Of a stretch of 64,000 nucleotides of DNA, positions 38,701 to 45,941 are shown in pieces; within the stretch, counting starts at the first letter, position 1; every line of letters begins with the position of its first letter. A model generated the notes under the pieces. It had not been told where the DNA came from. It worked only from the letters and a program-made list of their open reading frames with translations, and ran no database searches. Position numbers and translations under genes: made by a program. The DNA lies in the NCBI GenBank assembly GCA_017311185.1, contig JAESUZ010000983.1, positions 124,001-188,000 of the forward strand. The letters run 5' to 3'. Source of the stretch: Proteles cristata cristata. Lineage: Eukaryota; Chordata; Mammalia; Carnivora; Hyaenidae.

Positions 38701-41700
38701 AAAAGGACCTGAAAGGAGAGAACTGTCAAACCAGGAAAGGCATCTCTGTTACCAGCAGGTGTTGGTGTGGGGGTGGGGCAGAGATGAGACTGTTTACCTT
38801 CTGTTCTGCCTCGAACATGTACACTTAGATTCACAGATTCTTAGAAAGTTAGGGACTAAGAGATGACATCCAATCCTTTATTTTACAGATGTGGAAACTG
38901 AGTCCAAGAATAGAGGTCAGGACTTGCCTGGGATCATTGATTTATGCCAGCATAAACTCCAATGGTAGTCTTCAGATCTGAGGGAGGAGGGGTGCTTATA
39001 GGAACACCCCTCCCCTAATGGAGCAAGACCAGAAGAAATGGCTTTGAATTGCGAACAAAAGAATCCAGGTGAGATATAAGGAAGAATCCTGACTATAAGA
39101 ATGGGTAACGGAAGAAAACTGTAACTGCCTTCCCTGGGATGGGATGGGATCCCGTCCAGGGGCTTGCCCCAAATGATCTCTGCACTGCACCTCCCAGGGG
39201 CACCGCTTTCACACCAGTCCTTGGGAGTCCAAGGGATTCAGGATCCCTCTCCCCGAGACCGGCGCCATGGCCCGTGGCTGGGGGAACTTGAGAGGCCAGT
39301 CCTGGAACAGGTGCAACAGCTGGAACAACTGCACAGCTGTTGCCCAGCTCCTGCTCAGCAGCCAGCGAGCCAGTGAGTGAGACAGAGACCTCTACTGGTG
39401 GGAGCGAGGAAGTGCAGAACCGCCTAGACAGACCCAGAGAGGAGCCTGCCTGGAGCCCGATGTCAAGCCTTCACCTAGGTGTCCCTCGCCCCCATGTACA
39501 TCTGGACAGGTAGATGGGGATGCAGCTGAGCTGAACAGCAGGGCAGGGTCCCTACCAGTGGGTCCCCCTACACACTCACTGTTCTAGGCTTCCTAGGTAC
39601 GCTCTCCTGGTGTTTGAGGGTCTACCTACTCCTCCCTAGCAGGACAGAGGTACCAGGCTGCAGACCTAAAACTTCCTTTTCTAAAGCCCAGAACAGGATC
39701 AGAATCAAGGCAACAGCATATTTGGATCTTAGAGTCTTAGAATCATGGAATGTTAAAGCCAGAATGGTCCTCAATGATTGTCTATTTGGATCAACCATCT
39801 CTCTTCACAGCTGGGAAAACTGAGGGGCAGAGAAAGGCAATTTGTCTGGTATCTGCACGGTTGGAATTAGTAGCAGAGCCCGGATAAGGCCCTGACCTTC
39901 CGATTCCAAGTTCGTCCTCTGTACTACATCATACGATGGGAGCTCCCTTCCTGCCCCATCTCTGCGTCTACAGTCTGGGATTCTGTCACCTGGGAACAGA
40001 AGCTTCAGTTTCCACAGTGCACATAACCTTTGGAGAGAGGATAGAGCAATCGATGGTTTTACTTGTTAACTGTCTCTCAAAAGCAGAATTGGACAGTGGG
40101 AGGAAAGAGAAAGCAGAAGCACGCCGGATACCTTAAGGGCGGGAGCGGGTGGCAAGAGTAAGAAAAGAGTACAAATGAAGAGGCACTGACATGGGTGAAA
40201 AGCACTGGAGAGGGAGTCAAGATACTAAGCAGGTTCTCATTCCACAGAGGAATGGGTGCCCAAACTGATTAACATCATGCACGTATGTGTCTTCACCTGG
40301 GGCTGGGATCAGTACCGGTCAGTGACCAGCTCACAGACTTGGAATTGGGGTTCCACCGGTGGTCAGGGTTTTGAGGATCAGGGCTCAGCCAGTGGCCAGA
40401 GCTGAGACTCAGTCCAGGTTGAATTCAATCTGTGGCTGGAAACAGAGCCCAGGACAGAATAACCTTTGTTTGAATAGCCTTTTTGCACTGTAACCAAGGA
40501 GGTCACTGCCATGTGTGTTCACAGGCTTTTGGCATTCCACAGAGCTGAGCCACCTCAGGAGTCTGACATGAGGCAGACTTGAGAATTTCCATCTGTTGGT
40601 ACCACTTCTGAAAGCACCTCAGGTGTCACCAGGAGGTTTCTTATGTACAACGGGCCTGAGATCTTACTTGAACTAAGACAAGGACCTTCATAAGAGACCT
40701 CCAAACAAGACTCTGGCAAACAACTGTAGAACAGGATTGTTCCTAGATTCATAGATTGTCAGCACTAGACAAAGTGATCTGTCCCAGTTCACACAACCCG
40801 TAAGCGACAAATCTATTCTTTAATAAATTTGCTGTGTGAACTTGGGCAAGTCATTCCCACTTTCTGGGTTTCAGTTTAACTATGAGGATGGGAAAATTGT
40901 GAGGTAGAAGCAGATGATTTTCTTTTCTTTTTTTTTTTATTTAATGTTTTATTTATTTCTGAGACAGAGAGGCAGTGTGAGCAGGGGAGGGTCAAAGAGA
41001 GAGGGAGACACAGAATCTGAAGCAGGCTCCAGGCTCTGAGCTAGCTGTCAGCACAGAGCCTGACGCAGGGCCTGAACCCACAAACTGTGAGATCAGGACT
41101 TGAGCCAAAGTCGGACGCTCAACCGACTGAGCCACCCAGGCGCCCCGAAGCAGATGATTTTCAAAGGCCCTCTCAGCTCTGACATCCCAGAATCTGAACA
41201 CATCCCTCTGAATGCCAGCTCACCTCACTTTAACTCGAATCTGCTCTGAGTTATTTTCTTGCAGGTCTGGAGCTAAGCTCTGGGCTGTAGGGAGATGCAA
41301 TTCTGGCAGGACCTAGGGAGAAATATAGGCCTGAAGGCCAGCGGAGGCACAGAAGAAGGAGAGTGGAGTGGGTCGGGTGGCCAGGGAAAGTTTGCTGGAA
41401 GCAGTGTGACCCGCCAAGGTGAAGGGCTGACAAGACATGGGAAGTCAAGAGCAGGGGTGTGGATAGGACACAAGAAATCCTGCACAACGATCTGATTCTA
41501 AGACATCTTTCCAAGATGCATCAAGGGCAACGATACCTGGAGAAAAACCTTGGGAGCTAAGAATGCTGTGCCAAGAGGAAAGGAGACAGGCATGAAGGGC
41601 ATTCTGTAGTAAATCCCTTTTAAGAAACAACAGGTTAGTGTTAGGAGGAAACCTCCAGGGCCCAAAGAAGGGGAGGAGACATTTACTGAGTACTAGGCAT

Positions 41701-43323
41701 TGTGCTGGCTAATTGAGCACAGTACAGTCACTTCCCTTTATCCTCCCAAGAACTCTCTGGGTTCCTGGTAAGTATGTGTCCTAGATGCAGAAATTGAGGC
41801 TCAGAGAAGTTGTGACTTACGGGAAGCCACACAGCCACCAAGGGGTAGAGGTAGGACTTGAACCCAACACTGAGTTCTTTCCATTACTTGTTACTAAGGA
41901 CATCTATGAGCCTCATGCTACAGGCAGCCCAAAGACGACCAGACTTGCAGCCTGCCCTCACAAGCAGAGACAAGAATGAAACAAAATCCAGCACCGCCAG
42001 CTCCAGAAAGTCACATGCCGAAGAAAGGCAGTGATGGAGGAGATGGGGGAGCGGAGCTGTGGAGAAGGCAGAGTGTGAGGCTGGGAGTTGGGAACCCGGG
42101 GTCTTCATCCCAGGCTCTGCGCTGTGTAACCTGGAGCGGAGCCACTGTCCCTCCTTGACCTCAGTTTCTTTATCAGGTATTTCAGGGTTTGAACTAATCT
42201 CCTTCCTTCTCATCAAGAGAATCTTTGGTTTTGTTTTCCATCCTTACAGTCTTCTAAGAGACGAGGGATGGAGAGGAGGTCCAGCAACCTCTGGCAGAGG
42301 CAGTGAGGGAACTGAGCCTCAGAGAGATTATATAAACTGTCTGAGGTTACACTGTCTAAGTGGAGAAGCATGAATTCGGGAACTGATTTTTCTTTTTTAA
42401 GACGCTATCATGTACCAGCTAGTTGCTTGTGCTGGTTGCTTTATCTATTTTCTCCAATTTCATTCTCACAACAGTCCTGAGATTTTTGACTCCCATTTTA
42501 TAGATTAGGAAACTGAGGCTTAGAGAGGTGCCCTCCACCAGCTGGTATTCAGAAGCTCTGGGATAGTGAAGACTGGTCTATCTCCCTGTGCCCTGCTGCC
42601 TCCCAGAGTCTTACAACTCCAAATCAGGGTTCCTTCCAGATGCTCTGCTGCGCGGCAGGGGAAAAAAGCATAGGATCTGGAATTGGAGAGCTCTGGCGTT
42701 GGATGGTTTACTAGCTCTGTAAACGTCAGCAAGTTTCTTCTGTTACCCTAAGTTTTCTCATCTACGAAATGCAAATGATAATACCCACCTCTTGGGAGTG
42801 TTGTGAGGATCCCAAGGAATTACAAAATGAGGTTACCTAGTTAGCTCTTCTTTCTCTGCACAGGCTCCCTTTGAATGCAGTAGTCTTTACATCTCCATCA
42901 CCTTCTTCACACCCTTGCAGCCAGACATACCCGGCTCTCTGTTGAGAATGTGAAGCCCCACCACCAGCCAACACACACACCCTCACAGTGTCCTGCCTTC
43001 TCTCTCACTGCCCTCAGGTCCCTGGCAGCAGCCCCCTTGGCGCTGAGTTTTCCCAAGGTCCCCCCAGTATCCCAGACTCATCAGCCCATACTGGTCGGCA
43101 GAGGAGTCGCCACTCTCCCCGCACAGGTGCTGCCTGGACGGCTGCCAGAACAGTGTGGGCTCCGAAGTCCTGGCACTTCCCCCGCACATCCCAGGGGCTC
43201 GCATCCCTCCTCTGCCTATCCACCTCCCTTCCCCTACTTACGGGCTCGAGCGTGGGAGTCCAAGGGGAACCAGAGCAGCGCGAGTCCCAGCAAGGAGGAG
43301 AGGACCCTTACCTCGGGAACCAT
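10792..43323 (-). CDS. CHRDL2: CHRDL2, chordin-like 2 (complete, 11 coding exons)
   Basis: Secreted BMP antagonist of the chordin family; its VWC domains bind BMP/GDF ligands outside the cell and keep them from their receptors. Coding exons, 5' to 3' on the minus strand: 43323-43242, 31798-31686, 27972-27879, 25638-25496, 23018-22925, 21935-21880, 20118-19950, 19047-18853, 16363-16190, 11680-11588, 10871-10792. They sum to 1,293 nt, 430 residues plus TAA, with GT-AG borders and matching phases and no internal stop. A signal peptide (about residues 1-24) precedes three VWC domains (about 31-96, 109-175, 251-315), each with ten cysteines, then a C-terminal region with no domain I recognise. An NGT glycosylation sequon lies at N114. 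Length is essentially that of the human protein (429 aa as I recall it). The sequence closely matches human CHRDL2 as remembered; the paralogue CHRDL1 is a poorer fit. Introns 1 and 9 are the longest (about 11.4 and 4.5 kb). Confidence 0.96.
10894..10960. repeat. TG microsatellite in CHRDL2 intron 10
   Basis: About 17 TG units, then a mixed GTGCATG tract, only about 25 bases from the exon 11 acceptor. Length variation could affect the last intron's 3' end. Confidence 0.9.
11588..11680 (-). CDS. CHRDL2: CHRDL2 coding exon 10: basic C-terminal segment
   Basis: A 93-nt exon encoding IFHLIQIKKVRKQDFQKEAQ and then NFRLLTSTHEG. It is lysine-rich and probably helical. Acceptor CCTCAG, donor GAAG|GTGAGA, both borders phase 1. 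Confidence 0.94.
12360..12870 (+). repeat. L2 LINE relic split by a SINE
   Basis: CTTTAGCTGGGAAGTCTTCC begins an L2-like 3' region that resumes after the SINE at 12,503-12,709 with TACTAGACTGGTTACTCGTG and ends in (AATG)n at about 12,811-12,870. Confidence 0.6.
12503..12709 (-). mobile_element. CAN SINE inserted in L2
   Basis: Poly-T at the left, GAGCCACCCAGGCGCCCC at the right. GTGTCTCTTCTT is duplicated on both sides as target site. Confidence 0.93.
13984..14012 (+). other. G-rich tract, potential G-quadruplex
   Basis: Long G-runs interrupted by single T or A bases in CHRDL2 intron 9 (template strand). Confidence 0.5.
14205..14420 (+). repeat. MIR relic
   Basis: TGTGTGACTTTGAGCAAGTC and CCTCTCAGACTCAGTGTTAT are MIR core. 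Confidence 0.75.
14925..15070 (-). repeat. MIR relic
   Basis: TGAGGCCCAGAGAGGTCAAG and GGGATTCAAACTCAGGTCTG are the reverse complement of the MIR core. Confidence 0.8.
15260..15485 (+). repeat. MIR, near full length
   Basis: One of the best preserved MIRs here: GTGTGGCCTTGGGCCAGGTA, CTCAGTTTCCTCATCTGTAA, and the GATAATAATACC segment, in order. Confidence 0.85.
16190..16363 (-). CDS. CHRDL2: CHRDL2 coding exon 9: C-terminal region
   Basis: It encodes EDKADPGHSEISATRC, then RVLVHTSVSPSPDNLHRF and VEIYLWKLVKG. No known domain is visible; the segment is conserved in CHRDL2 as I remember it. It is 174 nt with both borders in phase 1. Confidence 0.95.
16540..16800 (+). repeat. L2 LINE 3' relic
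   Basis: CTTCAAGGCCCAGCTCACCT and GGCCAGGAACCATGTCCTCC match the L2 3' layout. Confidence 0.6.
16850..16990 (+). repeat. G run and GATGGT-type low-complexity tract
   Basis: A nine-G run at about 16,853-16,861 is followed by degenerate GATGAGG/GTGGTG repeats. Confidence 0.6.
18045..18271 (+). mobile_element. CAN SINE, young subfamily
   Basis: Carries the subfamily marks TTTCGCTTAGG, GCTGACTGCCAGC and CTCCTAGAAATAAATAAA. The target site is at 18030-18044 and 18272-18286 with one mismatch-level difference. Confidence 0.95.
18335..18560 (+). repeat. MIR relic
   Basis: TGTGTGACCTTGGACAAGGT, GTAAAATGGAGATAAAGATA and GGTAAGTGCTCAAAAAACAT follow the whole MIR. Confidence 0.8.
18853..19047 (-). CDS. 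CHRDL2: CHRDL2 coding exon 8: complete VWC domain 3
   Basis: This 195-nt exon encodes the whole third VWC domain with ten cysteines, from CVHSGKTYSHGEVW to GKCCKIC. Unlike VWC1 and VWC2 it has no internal intron. Both borders are phase 1 (acceptor CTAG, donor GTACAA). Confidence 0.96.
19560..19700 (+). repeat. L2-like 3' end fragment
   Basis: CTCAAGGAAAGGAACCATTT, then a segment ending GGCAGATGCTCAAAAAGATA, resembles the L2 terminus. Confidence 0.45.
19869..19894 (+). other. Potential G-quadruplex next to CHRDL2 exon 7 donor
   Basis: Four G-runs of at least three bases with short loops, on the template strand about 56 bases into intron 7. Confidence 0.5.
19950..20118 (-). CDS. CHRDL2: CHRDL2 coding exon 7: linker to VWC domain 3
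   Basis: It encodes RHSQDPC followed by GTPAPTGLSSPLDFIPRHF and a lysine-rich end (KIVLKEKHKK), a distinctive CHRDL2 segment. The acceptor has tandem AG (CAGAG); phase 0 from exon 6 selects the first. The donor GTGGGA is weaker than the others in this gene. Confidence 0.94.
20310..20364. repeat. 55-bp non-tandem direct duplication, copy A (CHRDL2 intron 6)
   Basis: Identical at all 55 positions to 21429-21483, 1,119 bp away in the same intron and same orientation. Flanks are unrelated. It is not part of any SINE or MIR I recognise. Confidence 0.95.
21429..21483. repeat. 55-bp non-tandem direct duplication, copy B (CHRDL2 intron 6)
   Basis: Partner of 20310-20364. Starts GAGGATAGTGG and ends GGCCTAGCAGA in both copies. 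Confidence 0.95.
21880..21935 (-). CDS. CHRDL2: CHRDL2 coding exon 6: acidic linker
   Basis: A 56-nt exon encoding an acidic, Ser/Thr-rich linker (DESSEKSAEEDTTQSHRGV). It is more diverged from the human sequence than the VWC exons. It ends in phase 0 at GTG|GTGAGT; phase fixes this border, since the next exon must start with AGA CAT. Confidence 0.88.
22925..23018 (-). CDS. CHRDL2: CHRDL2 coding exon 5: second half of VWC domain 2
   Basis: It encodes EGQIYCGLMTCPEPGC through ASCCQTCK, giving VWC2 cysteines 5-10. The acceptor is CTGTCAG and the donor AAAG|GTGAG. It enters in phase 0 and leaves in phase 1, as exon 3 does. Confidence 0.95.
23535..23700 (+). repeat. MIR relic
   Basis: GGGCCTCAGTTTCCTCCTCT and GGGTTGTGAAGATCAAGTGA are MIR core and 3' part. 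Confidence 0.75.
23793..24009 (-). mobile_element. CAN SINE, young subfamily, perfect target-site duplication
   Basis: Flanked by an exact 16-bp repeat (23777-23792 and 24010-24025). Diagnostic GGCAGTCAGC and GCGAAAGTCGGACG (reverse orientation) place it in the young subfamily. Confidence 0.97.
24190..24400 (+). repeat. MIR relic
   Basis: TTGGAGTCGTGTGGCCCTGC, CTAGCTGTGTGATCTCAGGC and CCTCAGTTTCCTCATCTGAA, in MIR order. Confidence 0.85.
24530..24670 (-). repeat. MIR relic
   Basis: TCAAGGTCACACAGGAAACC and GCAGAGCTGGGGCTCAAACG are reverse-complement MIR. Confidence 0.7.
25095..25330 (-). repeat. L2 LINE relic
   Basis: TTATTCATTCAACAATCACT and TGTGTACCAGGCCCCGGGCT are the reverse complement of the L2 3' end. 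Confidence 0.65.
25496..25638 (-). CDS. CHRDL2: CHRDL2 coding exon 4: linker and first half of VWC domain 2
   Basis: It encodes the PHTPSGLRAPPK linker, then VWC2 cysteines 1-4 (CQHNGTMYQHGEIF to CVLCSCS). The NGT sequon at residue 114 is a likely N-glycosylation site. The donor GTAAGA follows in phase 0. Confidence 0.95.
25768..25987 (-). mobile_element. CAN SINE, young subfamily, perfect 21-bp target-site duplication
   Basis: Flanks 25747-25767 and 25988-26008 are identical over 21 bp. It sits in CHRDL2 intron 3, about 130 bases upstream of the exon 4 acceptor. Confidence 0.97.
26195..26330 (-). repeat. L2 LINE relic
   Basis: GCCAGGCACTGTTCTAGGTG and GGGGATACAGCCGTGAACAA are reverse-complement L2 3' end. 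Confidence 0.7.
26460..26800 (-). repeat. L2 LINE relic
   Basis: GCAGGCACCAGGCTAGGCAT and AGAGAGGGCTTTCCGAAGGA are L2-like in reverse orientation. Confidence 0.6.
27799..27875. repeat. Diverged local duplication, copy A, abutting CHRDL2 exon 3 donor
   Basis: Aligns with gaps to 28507-28595: shared ATGGATGGGGCAGA, GGATGAGC and AGGAGCTGAAGAGAGAG, then GGCCACT. Similarity ends within the splice donor of exon 3. Confidence 0.7.
27879..27972 (-). CDS. CHRDL2: CHRDL2 coding exon 3: second half of VWC domain 1
   Basis: It encodes residues 66-96 (SAHVSCYRLHCPPVHC through QQCCPRCV) with VWC1 cysteines 5-10, then the first base of a Glu codon. The acceptor region reads TTTCAGAG, so two AGs two bases apart are available; only the one before 27972 keeps the frame. 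The donor is GTAAGT. Confidence 0.95.
28507..28595. repeat. Diverged local duplication, copy B (CHRDL2 intron 2)
   Basis: Partner of 27799-27875, same orientation, about 0.7 kb away. Exon 3 itself is not duplicated with it. Confidence 0.7.
28690..28760. repeat. 71-bp diverged duplication, copy A (CHRDL2 intron 2)
   Basis: Aligns without gaps to 30302-30372. The 59-bp right part has five differences, all transitions; a 26-bp core around GATCACAAAACTTGGACTTT is identical. Confidence 0.85.
29590..30300 (-). repeat. L2 LINE relic, about 700 bp
   Basis: Starts with TTCACTCATTCGCTCAGTAT and TGAGTGCCAGGCCCTCTTTT, and later has AACGATCACTCTAGCTGCTG and CAGGGAGACCAGGTGGGAGG, which are reverse-complement L2 in correct order. 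Confidence 0.7.
30302..30372. repeat. 71-bp diverged duplication, copy B (CHRDL2 intron 2)
   Basis: Partner of 28690-28760, same orientation, 1,612 bp away. Confidence 0.85.
31686..31798 (-). CDS. CHRDL2: CHRDL2 coding exon 2: first half of VWC domain 1
   Basis: The acceptor reads TTTGCCAG and the donor GAG|GTACG. It encodes residues 28 (split) to 65, including PDMFCLFHGKRYSPG and ending CTCSE, with cysteines 1-4 of VWC1. The exon ends in phase 0, between the fourth and fifth VWC cysteines. Confidence 0.95.
31965..32200. repeat. MIR relics, probably two fragments
   Basis: CTATGTGACTTTGGGCATGT (plus) is followed by CTGAGGCCCAGAGAGGATAA (minus). Confidence 0.55.
32308..32348. repeat. CA microsatellite
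   Basis: About 20 CA units with one CCC interruption in CHRDL2 intron 1. Confidence 0.9.
35205..35445 (+). repeat. MIR, near full length
   Basis: CTGGCTTTGGAGTCAGATAG, CAGGTCTCGGTTTCCATATC and GCCTAGTGCCTGACACATAT follow the MIR to its tail, where the next SINE is inserted. Confidence 0.8.
35459..35724 (+). mobile_element. CAN SINE with a CA microsatellite tail
   Basis: SINE body 35459-35670, then about 26 CA units at 35671-35724. The target site (AAAACAAAAAGCAG and AAAACCAAAAAGCAG) lies outside the CA run, so the microsatellite grew inside the SINE tail. Confidence 0.9.
36335..36475 (-). repeat. L2 LINE relic
   Basis: CCATTCATTCATTTATTGAG and the following TGTGTATCAGGTCTTCTAC resemble the reverse-complement L2 end. 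Confidence 0.6.
36491..36722 (+). mobile_element. CAN SINE, young subfamily, inserted in the end of a Tigger MITE
   Basis: Exact 17-bp target duplication at 36474-36490 and 36723-36739. The duplicated target contains the terminal bases of the Tigger inverted repeat. Confidence 0.96.
36728..37058 (+). mobile_element. Tigger2-like DNA transposon MITE
   Basis: Terminal inverted repeats CAGCTGACCCTGAACAACC and the reverse complement of TTGTTCAAGCGTCAACTG, flanked by TA as expected for Tc1/mariner elements. It has no coding capacity. A SINE sits at its left edge, so the first dozen bases occur twice. Confidence 0.75.
37400..37870 (+). repeat. L2 LINE 3' relic
   Basis: GTGAGCTTCTTGAGAGCAGG, then TATCTCCAGTGCTCTGCACA and TTGGTGCTTGATAAATGAAG, end as L2 does. 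Confidence 0.75.
40820..40922 (+). repeat. MIR relic interrupted by a SINE
   Basis: TGTGTGAACTTGGGCAAGTC and CTGGGTTTCAGTTTAACTAT are MIR core, cut off by the SINE at 40,923. Confidence 0.7.
40923..41146 (-). mobile_element. CAN SINE, perfect 16-bp target-site duplication
   Basis: GAAGCAGATGATTTTC occurs at 40907-40922 and 41147-41162. Reverse orientation, ending GAGCCACCCAGGCGCCCC. Confidence 0.96.
41670..41890 (-). repeat. MIR relic
   Basis: TTGAGGCTCAGAGAAGTTGT, GAAGCCACACAGCCACCAAG and GGACTTGAACCCAACACTGA are reverse-complement MIR. Confidence 0.75.
42390..42530 (-). repeat. MIR relic
   Basis: CCCATTTTATAGATTAGGAA and ACTGAGGCTTAGAGAGGTGC are reverse-complement MIR. Confidence 0.65.
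42650..42830 (+). repeat. MIR relic
   Basis: ATAGGATCTGGAATTGGAGA and AAATGATAATACCCACCTCT follow the MIR. Confidence 0.75.
43242..43323 (-). CDS. CHRDL2: CHRDL2 coding exon 1: start codon and signal peptide
   Basis: The ATG at 43323-43321 has A at -3 and G at +4. The translation begins MVPEVRVLSS and carries a hydrophobic core (LLGLALLWFPL) typical of a signal peptide, then a short basic stretch ending ARA. The donor GTAAGT follows at 43241, splitting an Arg codon after its first base; exon 2 supplies the other two bases. The exon sits just inside (gene-ward of) the CpG island. Confidence 0.93.
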
Positions 43324-43589
43324 CCTTCCTTCCCCCAGGGCCAGGCCGCCAGGCGCTGAGCCAGGAGGGGCGTCGGGAGAAACAGATGAGGACACTGAGG
43401 CACAGGGGCACAAAGCGACCAGGGGGGGCCGCTGCTACAGGGGAGAGTCAGACAAGGGACGAGTAGGTGGTGAGAACAGAAGGGAGGTTCAAGGTGGGGA
43501 TAAGGGGAAGGCGAAGGAGGACAAGGGAAAAGTAGAGAGACGGAGAGATGGAGAGGGAGATGGAGAAAAGCACGGCAAGGAGGGAAAGC

Positions 43590-44250
43590 AAAGGAGAAGG
43601 TGAGAAGGAGGGAGGAGGAGAGAGACGGGGCGGACAGGGGTCTGCAGAGCGCGCAGCGCGGGGCGAGGCGCGCGGGACCCGCCGGCCGTTCCCGGCGGCG
43701 CACGGGCTGGAGGCGGCCGGCGTCTCCTGCTCGGTGGGCTCGGGGTCGGGCTGCGGGGTCCTGGGGCCCGGCGGGGCGGCGGTATTGGCGGCGGCGGCGG
43801 CGGCGACGGCGCGGCGGCCGCGGGGGCTGGCTGAGCGCGGGGCCGGCTCTTGCACGCCAGGGGCGCCAGGCGCCGCGCTCGGGCGCATTTGTACTTTGCC
43901 GCGGGAAGCAGGCAGCCCCGGCCTGGCGCTGGCCTAGCGCTGGCGCCTCCTCTGGGGCACCGCGGGCTCGGTGGATTGGCCACCCGAGAAACAGGCCCAC
44001 TTTACCCCTCCTCTCCGGTGCGGGTCTCCGGGACGCACGCTCCAGGCGCGGCGCCGAGAGGAGGCGAGAGGGCTGGGGAGGGGGAAGGGGCCACCCGGGC
44101 CACGGGCTTTAACCCCTGACGCCCCGAGCGCAGGAGGACGCAATGCAGTGAGACTTCAGGTGAAACTCTGGGGCGGGGAAGGATGAGATGTCCGACTGGG
44201 AAAGGCGAAGCGAGCTGCGGGACCCGCGAGGCGCTCGGGGCGGTGCGTGC
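43590..44250 (-). promoter_or_regulatory. CpG island, probable CHRDL2 promoter and 5' UTR region
   Basis: The sequence is strongly GC- and CpG-rich, with a GGC-repeat tract near 43,779-43,830 and many CpGs on both sides. It lies directly upstream of CHRDL2 coding exon 1 on the minus strand. No clear TATA box is visible, so the start site within the island cannot be fixed from sequence. Long open frames here on both strands reflect scarcity of stops in GC-rich DNA. Confidence 0.75.
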
Positions 44251-44355
44251 ACATAACTCTGGTTGGAATCAGGACACTTGCCATTCTGAATTGTGTTTGT
44301 GGTCTTGAATGCGCCATCTCAGAATCTAAAATGGAGATCTTAATATCTTCCCACA

Positions 44356-44533
44356 TATCCCCCCTGCGTGAGCAGGGGAGGGTCGGAGAGAGAGGGGGAC
44401 ACAGAATCCGAAACAGGCTCCAGGCTCTGAGCTGTCAGCACAGAGTCCGACGCAAGGCTCGAACCTACGAACCCTGAGATGATGACCTGAGCCGAAGTCG
44501 GGCGCTCAACCCACTAAGGCACCCAGGCGCCCC
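44356..44533 (-). mobile_element. CAN SINE lacking its tail region
   Basis: Target-site copies TATCTTCCCACAT (44343-44355) and TATCTTCTCACAT (44534-44546) bound it, but the poly-T/ATTTATT end expected at the left is absent and replaced by about 11 unrelated bases. Confidence 0.88.
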
Positions 44534-45595
44534 TATCTTCTCACATGTTTTGCCAAGATGAAATGAGGTAATGAACGTCAAAGTACTCACATCTCAAAAA
44601 GAAGGGGTCATAATCCCAGGCTCTTAGAATATCCTTACCAGTTGCTCTTCCTACCTGCACGCTCCATGCCTAGGTTGAAATCCAGTCCAGCTGGATTCTT
44701 GGCCCTACCTCTGGAAGACTTTCTCTACTTTTCCCCCTCCCACTCCTAAAAGGAGGACATGGTCTCTCCTTTGTCTCTGCAGGTAAGGCTCTCACCACAC
44801 CGAGAGTGATGACCGTGTTCATTCCTCTTCAGTGAGAGCTGATTGTCAGTCATCTTTCCCATCAGAAGGTGAGCTCCCTGTGGGTACAGCCTTGAAACCC
44901 ACGATTAGTGCTCCACACCTTGTGTTGCATGAGTGCATGAATTAGTAAGACCCTTGAGCTTTCCAGATAAGAAACACCCAGGTTCTGAAATCAGAAGCTT
45001 GGGTCTCTCCTGGGTCTCTCCCTAACTTGCTGGGCCATTGTGGTAAAGTTTATCCATTCCTCTTTGGACCTCAGCTTCCTTCCCAGCTTCTCTTGCAGAG
45101 CTAGTGGAAAGTCCAGTGAGCCCCCAGAGCAGTGAGAGATGAGATGGGTGGCCGAGCCACATCCCACTCTGGCAGAGAATCATTTCTAGCTTTGCACACT
45201 GCTGACTGGCTGTCTGTAAAGATATCTTCCTGCGATAAGGCTGGGCTCCCCATTCCCAAGTGCTGCCAGGCCATCCCCTCCAGAACAGAGGGTACCAGGA
45301 GGAATCAGTGATCCCAGAGACAGAACTTCCCCAGGGCTCTCAGAATCAGGGACAAGCATGATCTGCCCCAAGGTGTCCTTCAGGCTTAATTTCTCCCACT
45401 CCAATCTGGCTGGTCTCTTTCTCTCCCTTGAATATACTTTATCTTAACAAATAATGAGAGCTATGTATGTCATCATGCTTCCCTTTTTGCCTTGCCTTTC
45501 AGGGATCTCAGAGTTAAATTTAGTGCTTAATTGCAGAAATAGTCTTATCCCAAGGATCTGAGTCAGAGATATTTTCCTTTCTCCATCTTTGTTTA

Positions 45596-45791
45596 TTTTT
45601 TTTAATGTTTATTTATTTTGAGAGCTTGCACAGGGAAGAGGCAGAGAGAGAAGGAGGGAGAGAATCTCAAGCAGGCTCTGTGCTGTCAGCCCAGAGCCTG
45701 ACGTGGGGTTTGATCTCATGAGATGTGAGATCATAACCTGAGCTGAAATCGAGAGTCAGACACTTAACAGACAGAGCCACCCAGGCGCCCC
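45596..45791 (-). mobile_element. CAN SINE, older subfamily
   Basis: Exact 16-bp target duplication at 45580-45595 and 45792-45807. The body (CAAGCAGGCTCTGTGCTGTC) differs from the young group. Confidence 0.95.
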
Positions 45792-45919
45792 TCTCCATCT
45801 TTGTTTAAAGTCTGCTGTACATTTATATCCATGTCTTAGGTGAGGTGTAAGAGGTGAATTAAGGTTGGCCTGTCCTATATCCTGCCCATTCTACTTCAGG
45901 AGAGATCTCTACCATGAAA

Positions 45920-45941
45920 CTAAAAAAAAAAAAAAAAAAAG
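45920..45941. repeat. Poly-A run
   Basis: A pure A run of about 19 with no recognisable element attached. Confidence 0.7.

Larger units (their letters stand above)
31799..43241 (-). other. CHRDL2 intron 1
   Basis: An 11.4-kb intron containing three CAN SINEs, one Tigger MITE, MIR/L2 relics and two CA microsatellites, listed separately. About 33,000-35,150 and 38,000-40,700 hold no element I can name apart from weak MIR-like traces. The GC-rich 33,700-34,500 part shows open frames on several strands but no recognisable protein. Confidence 0.75.

Noticed and set aside
42950..43603. 217-codon plus-strand frame
   Set aside because: It is antisense to CHRDL2 exon 1 and ends in a low-complexity Gly/Lys/Arg tail; no domain visible.
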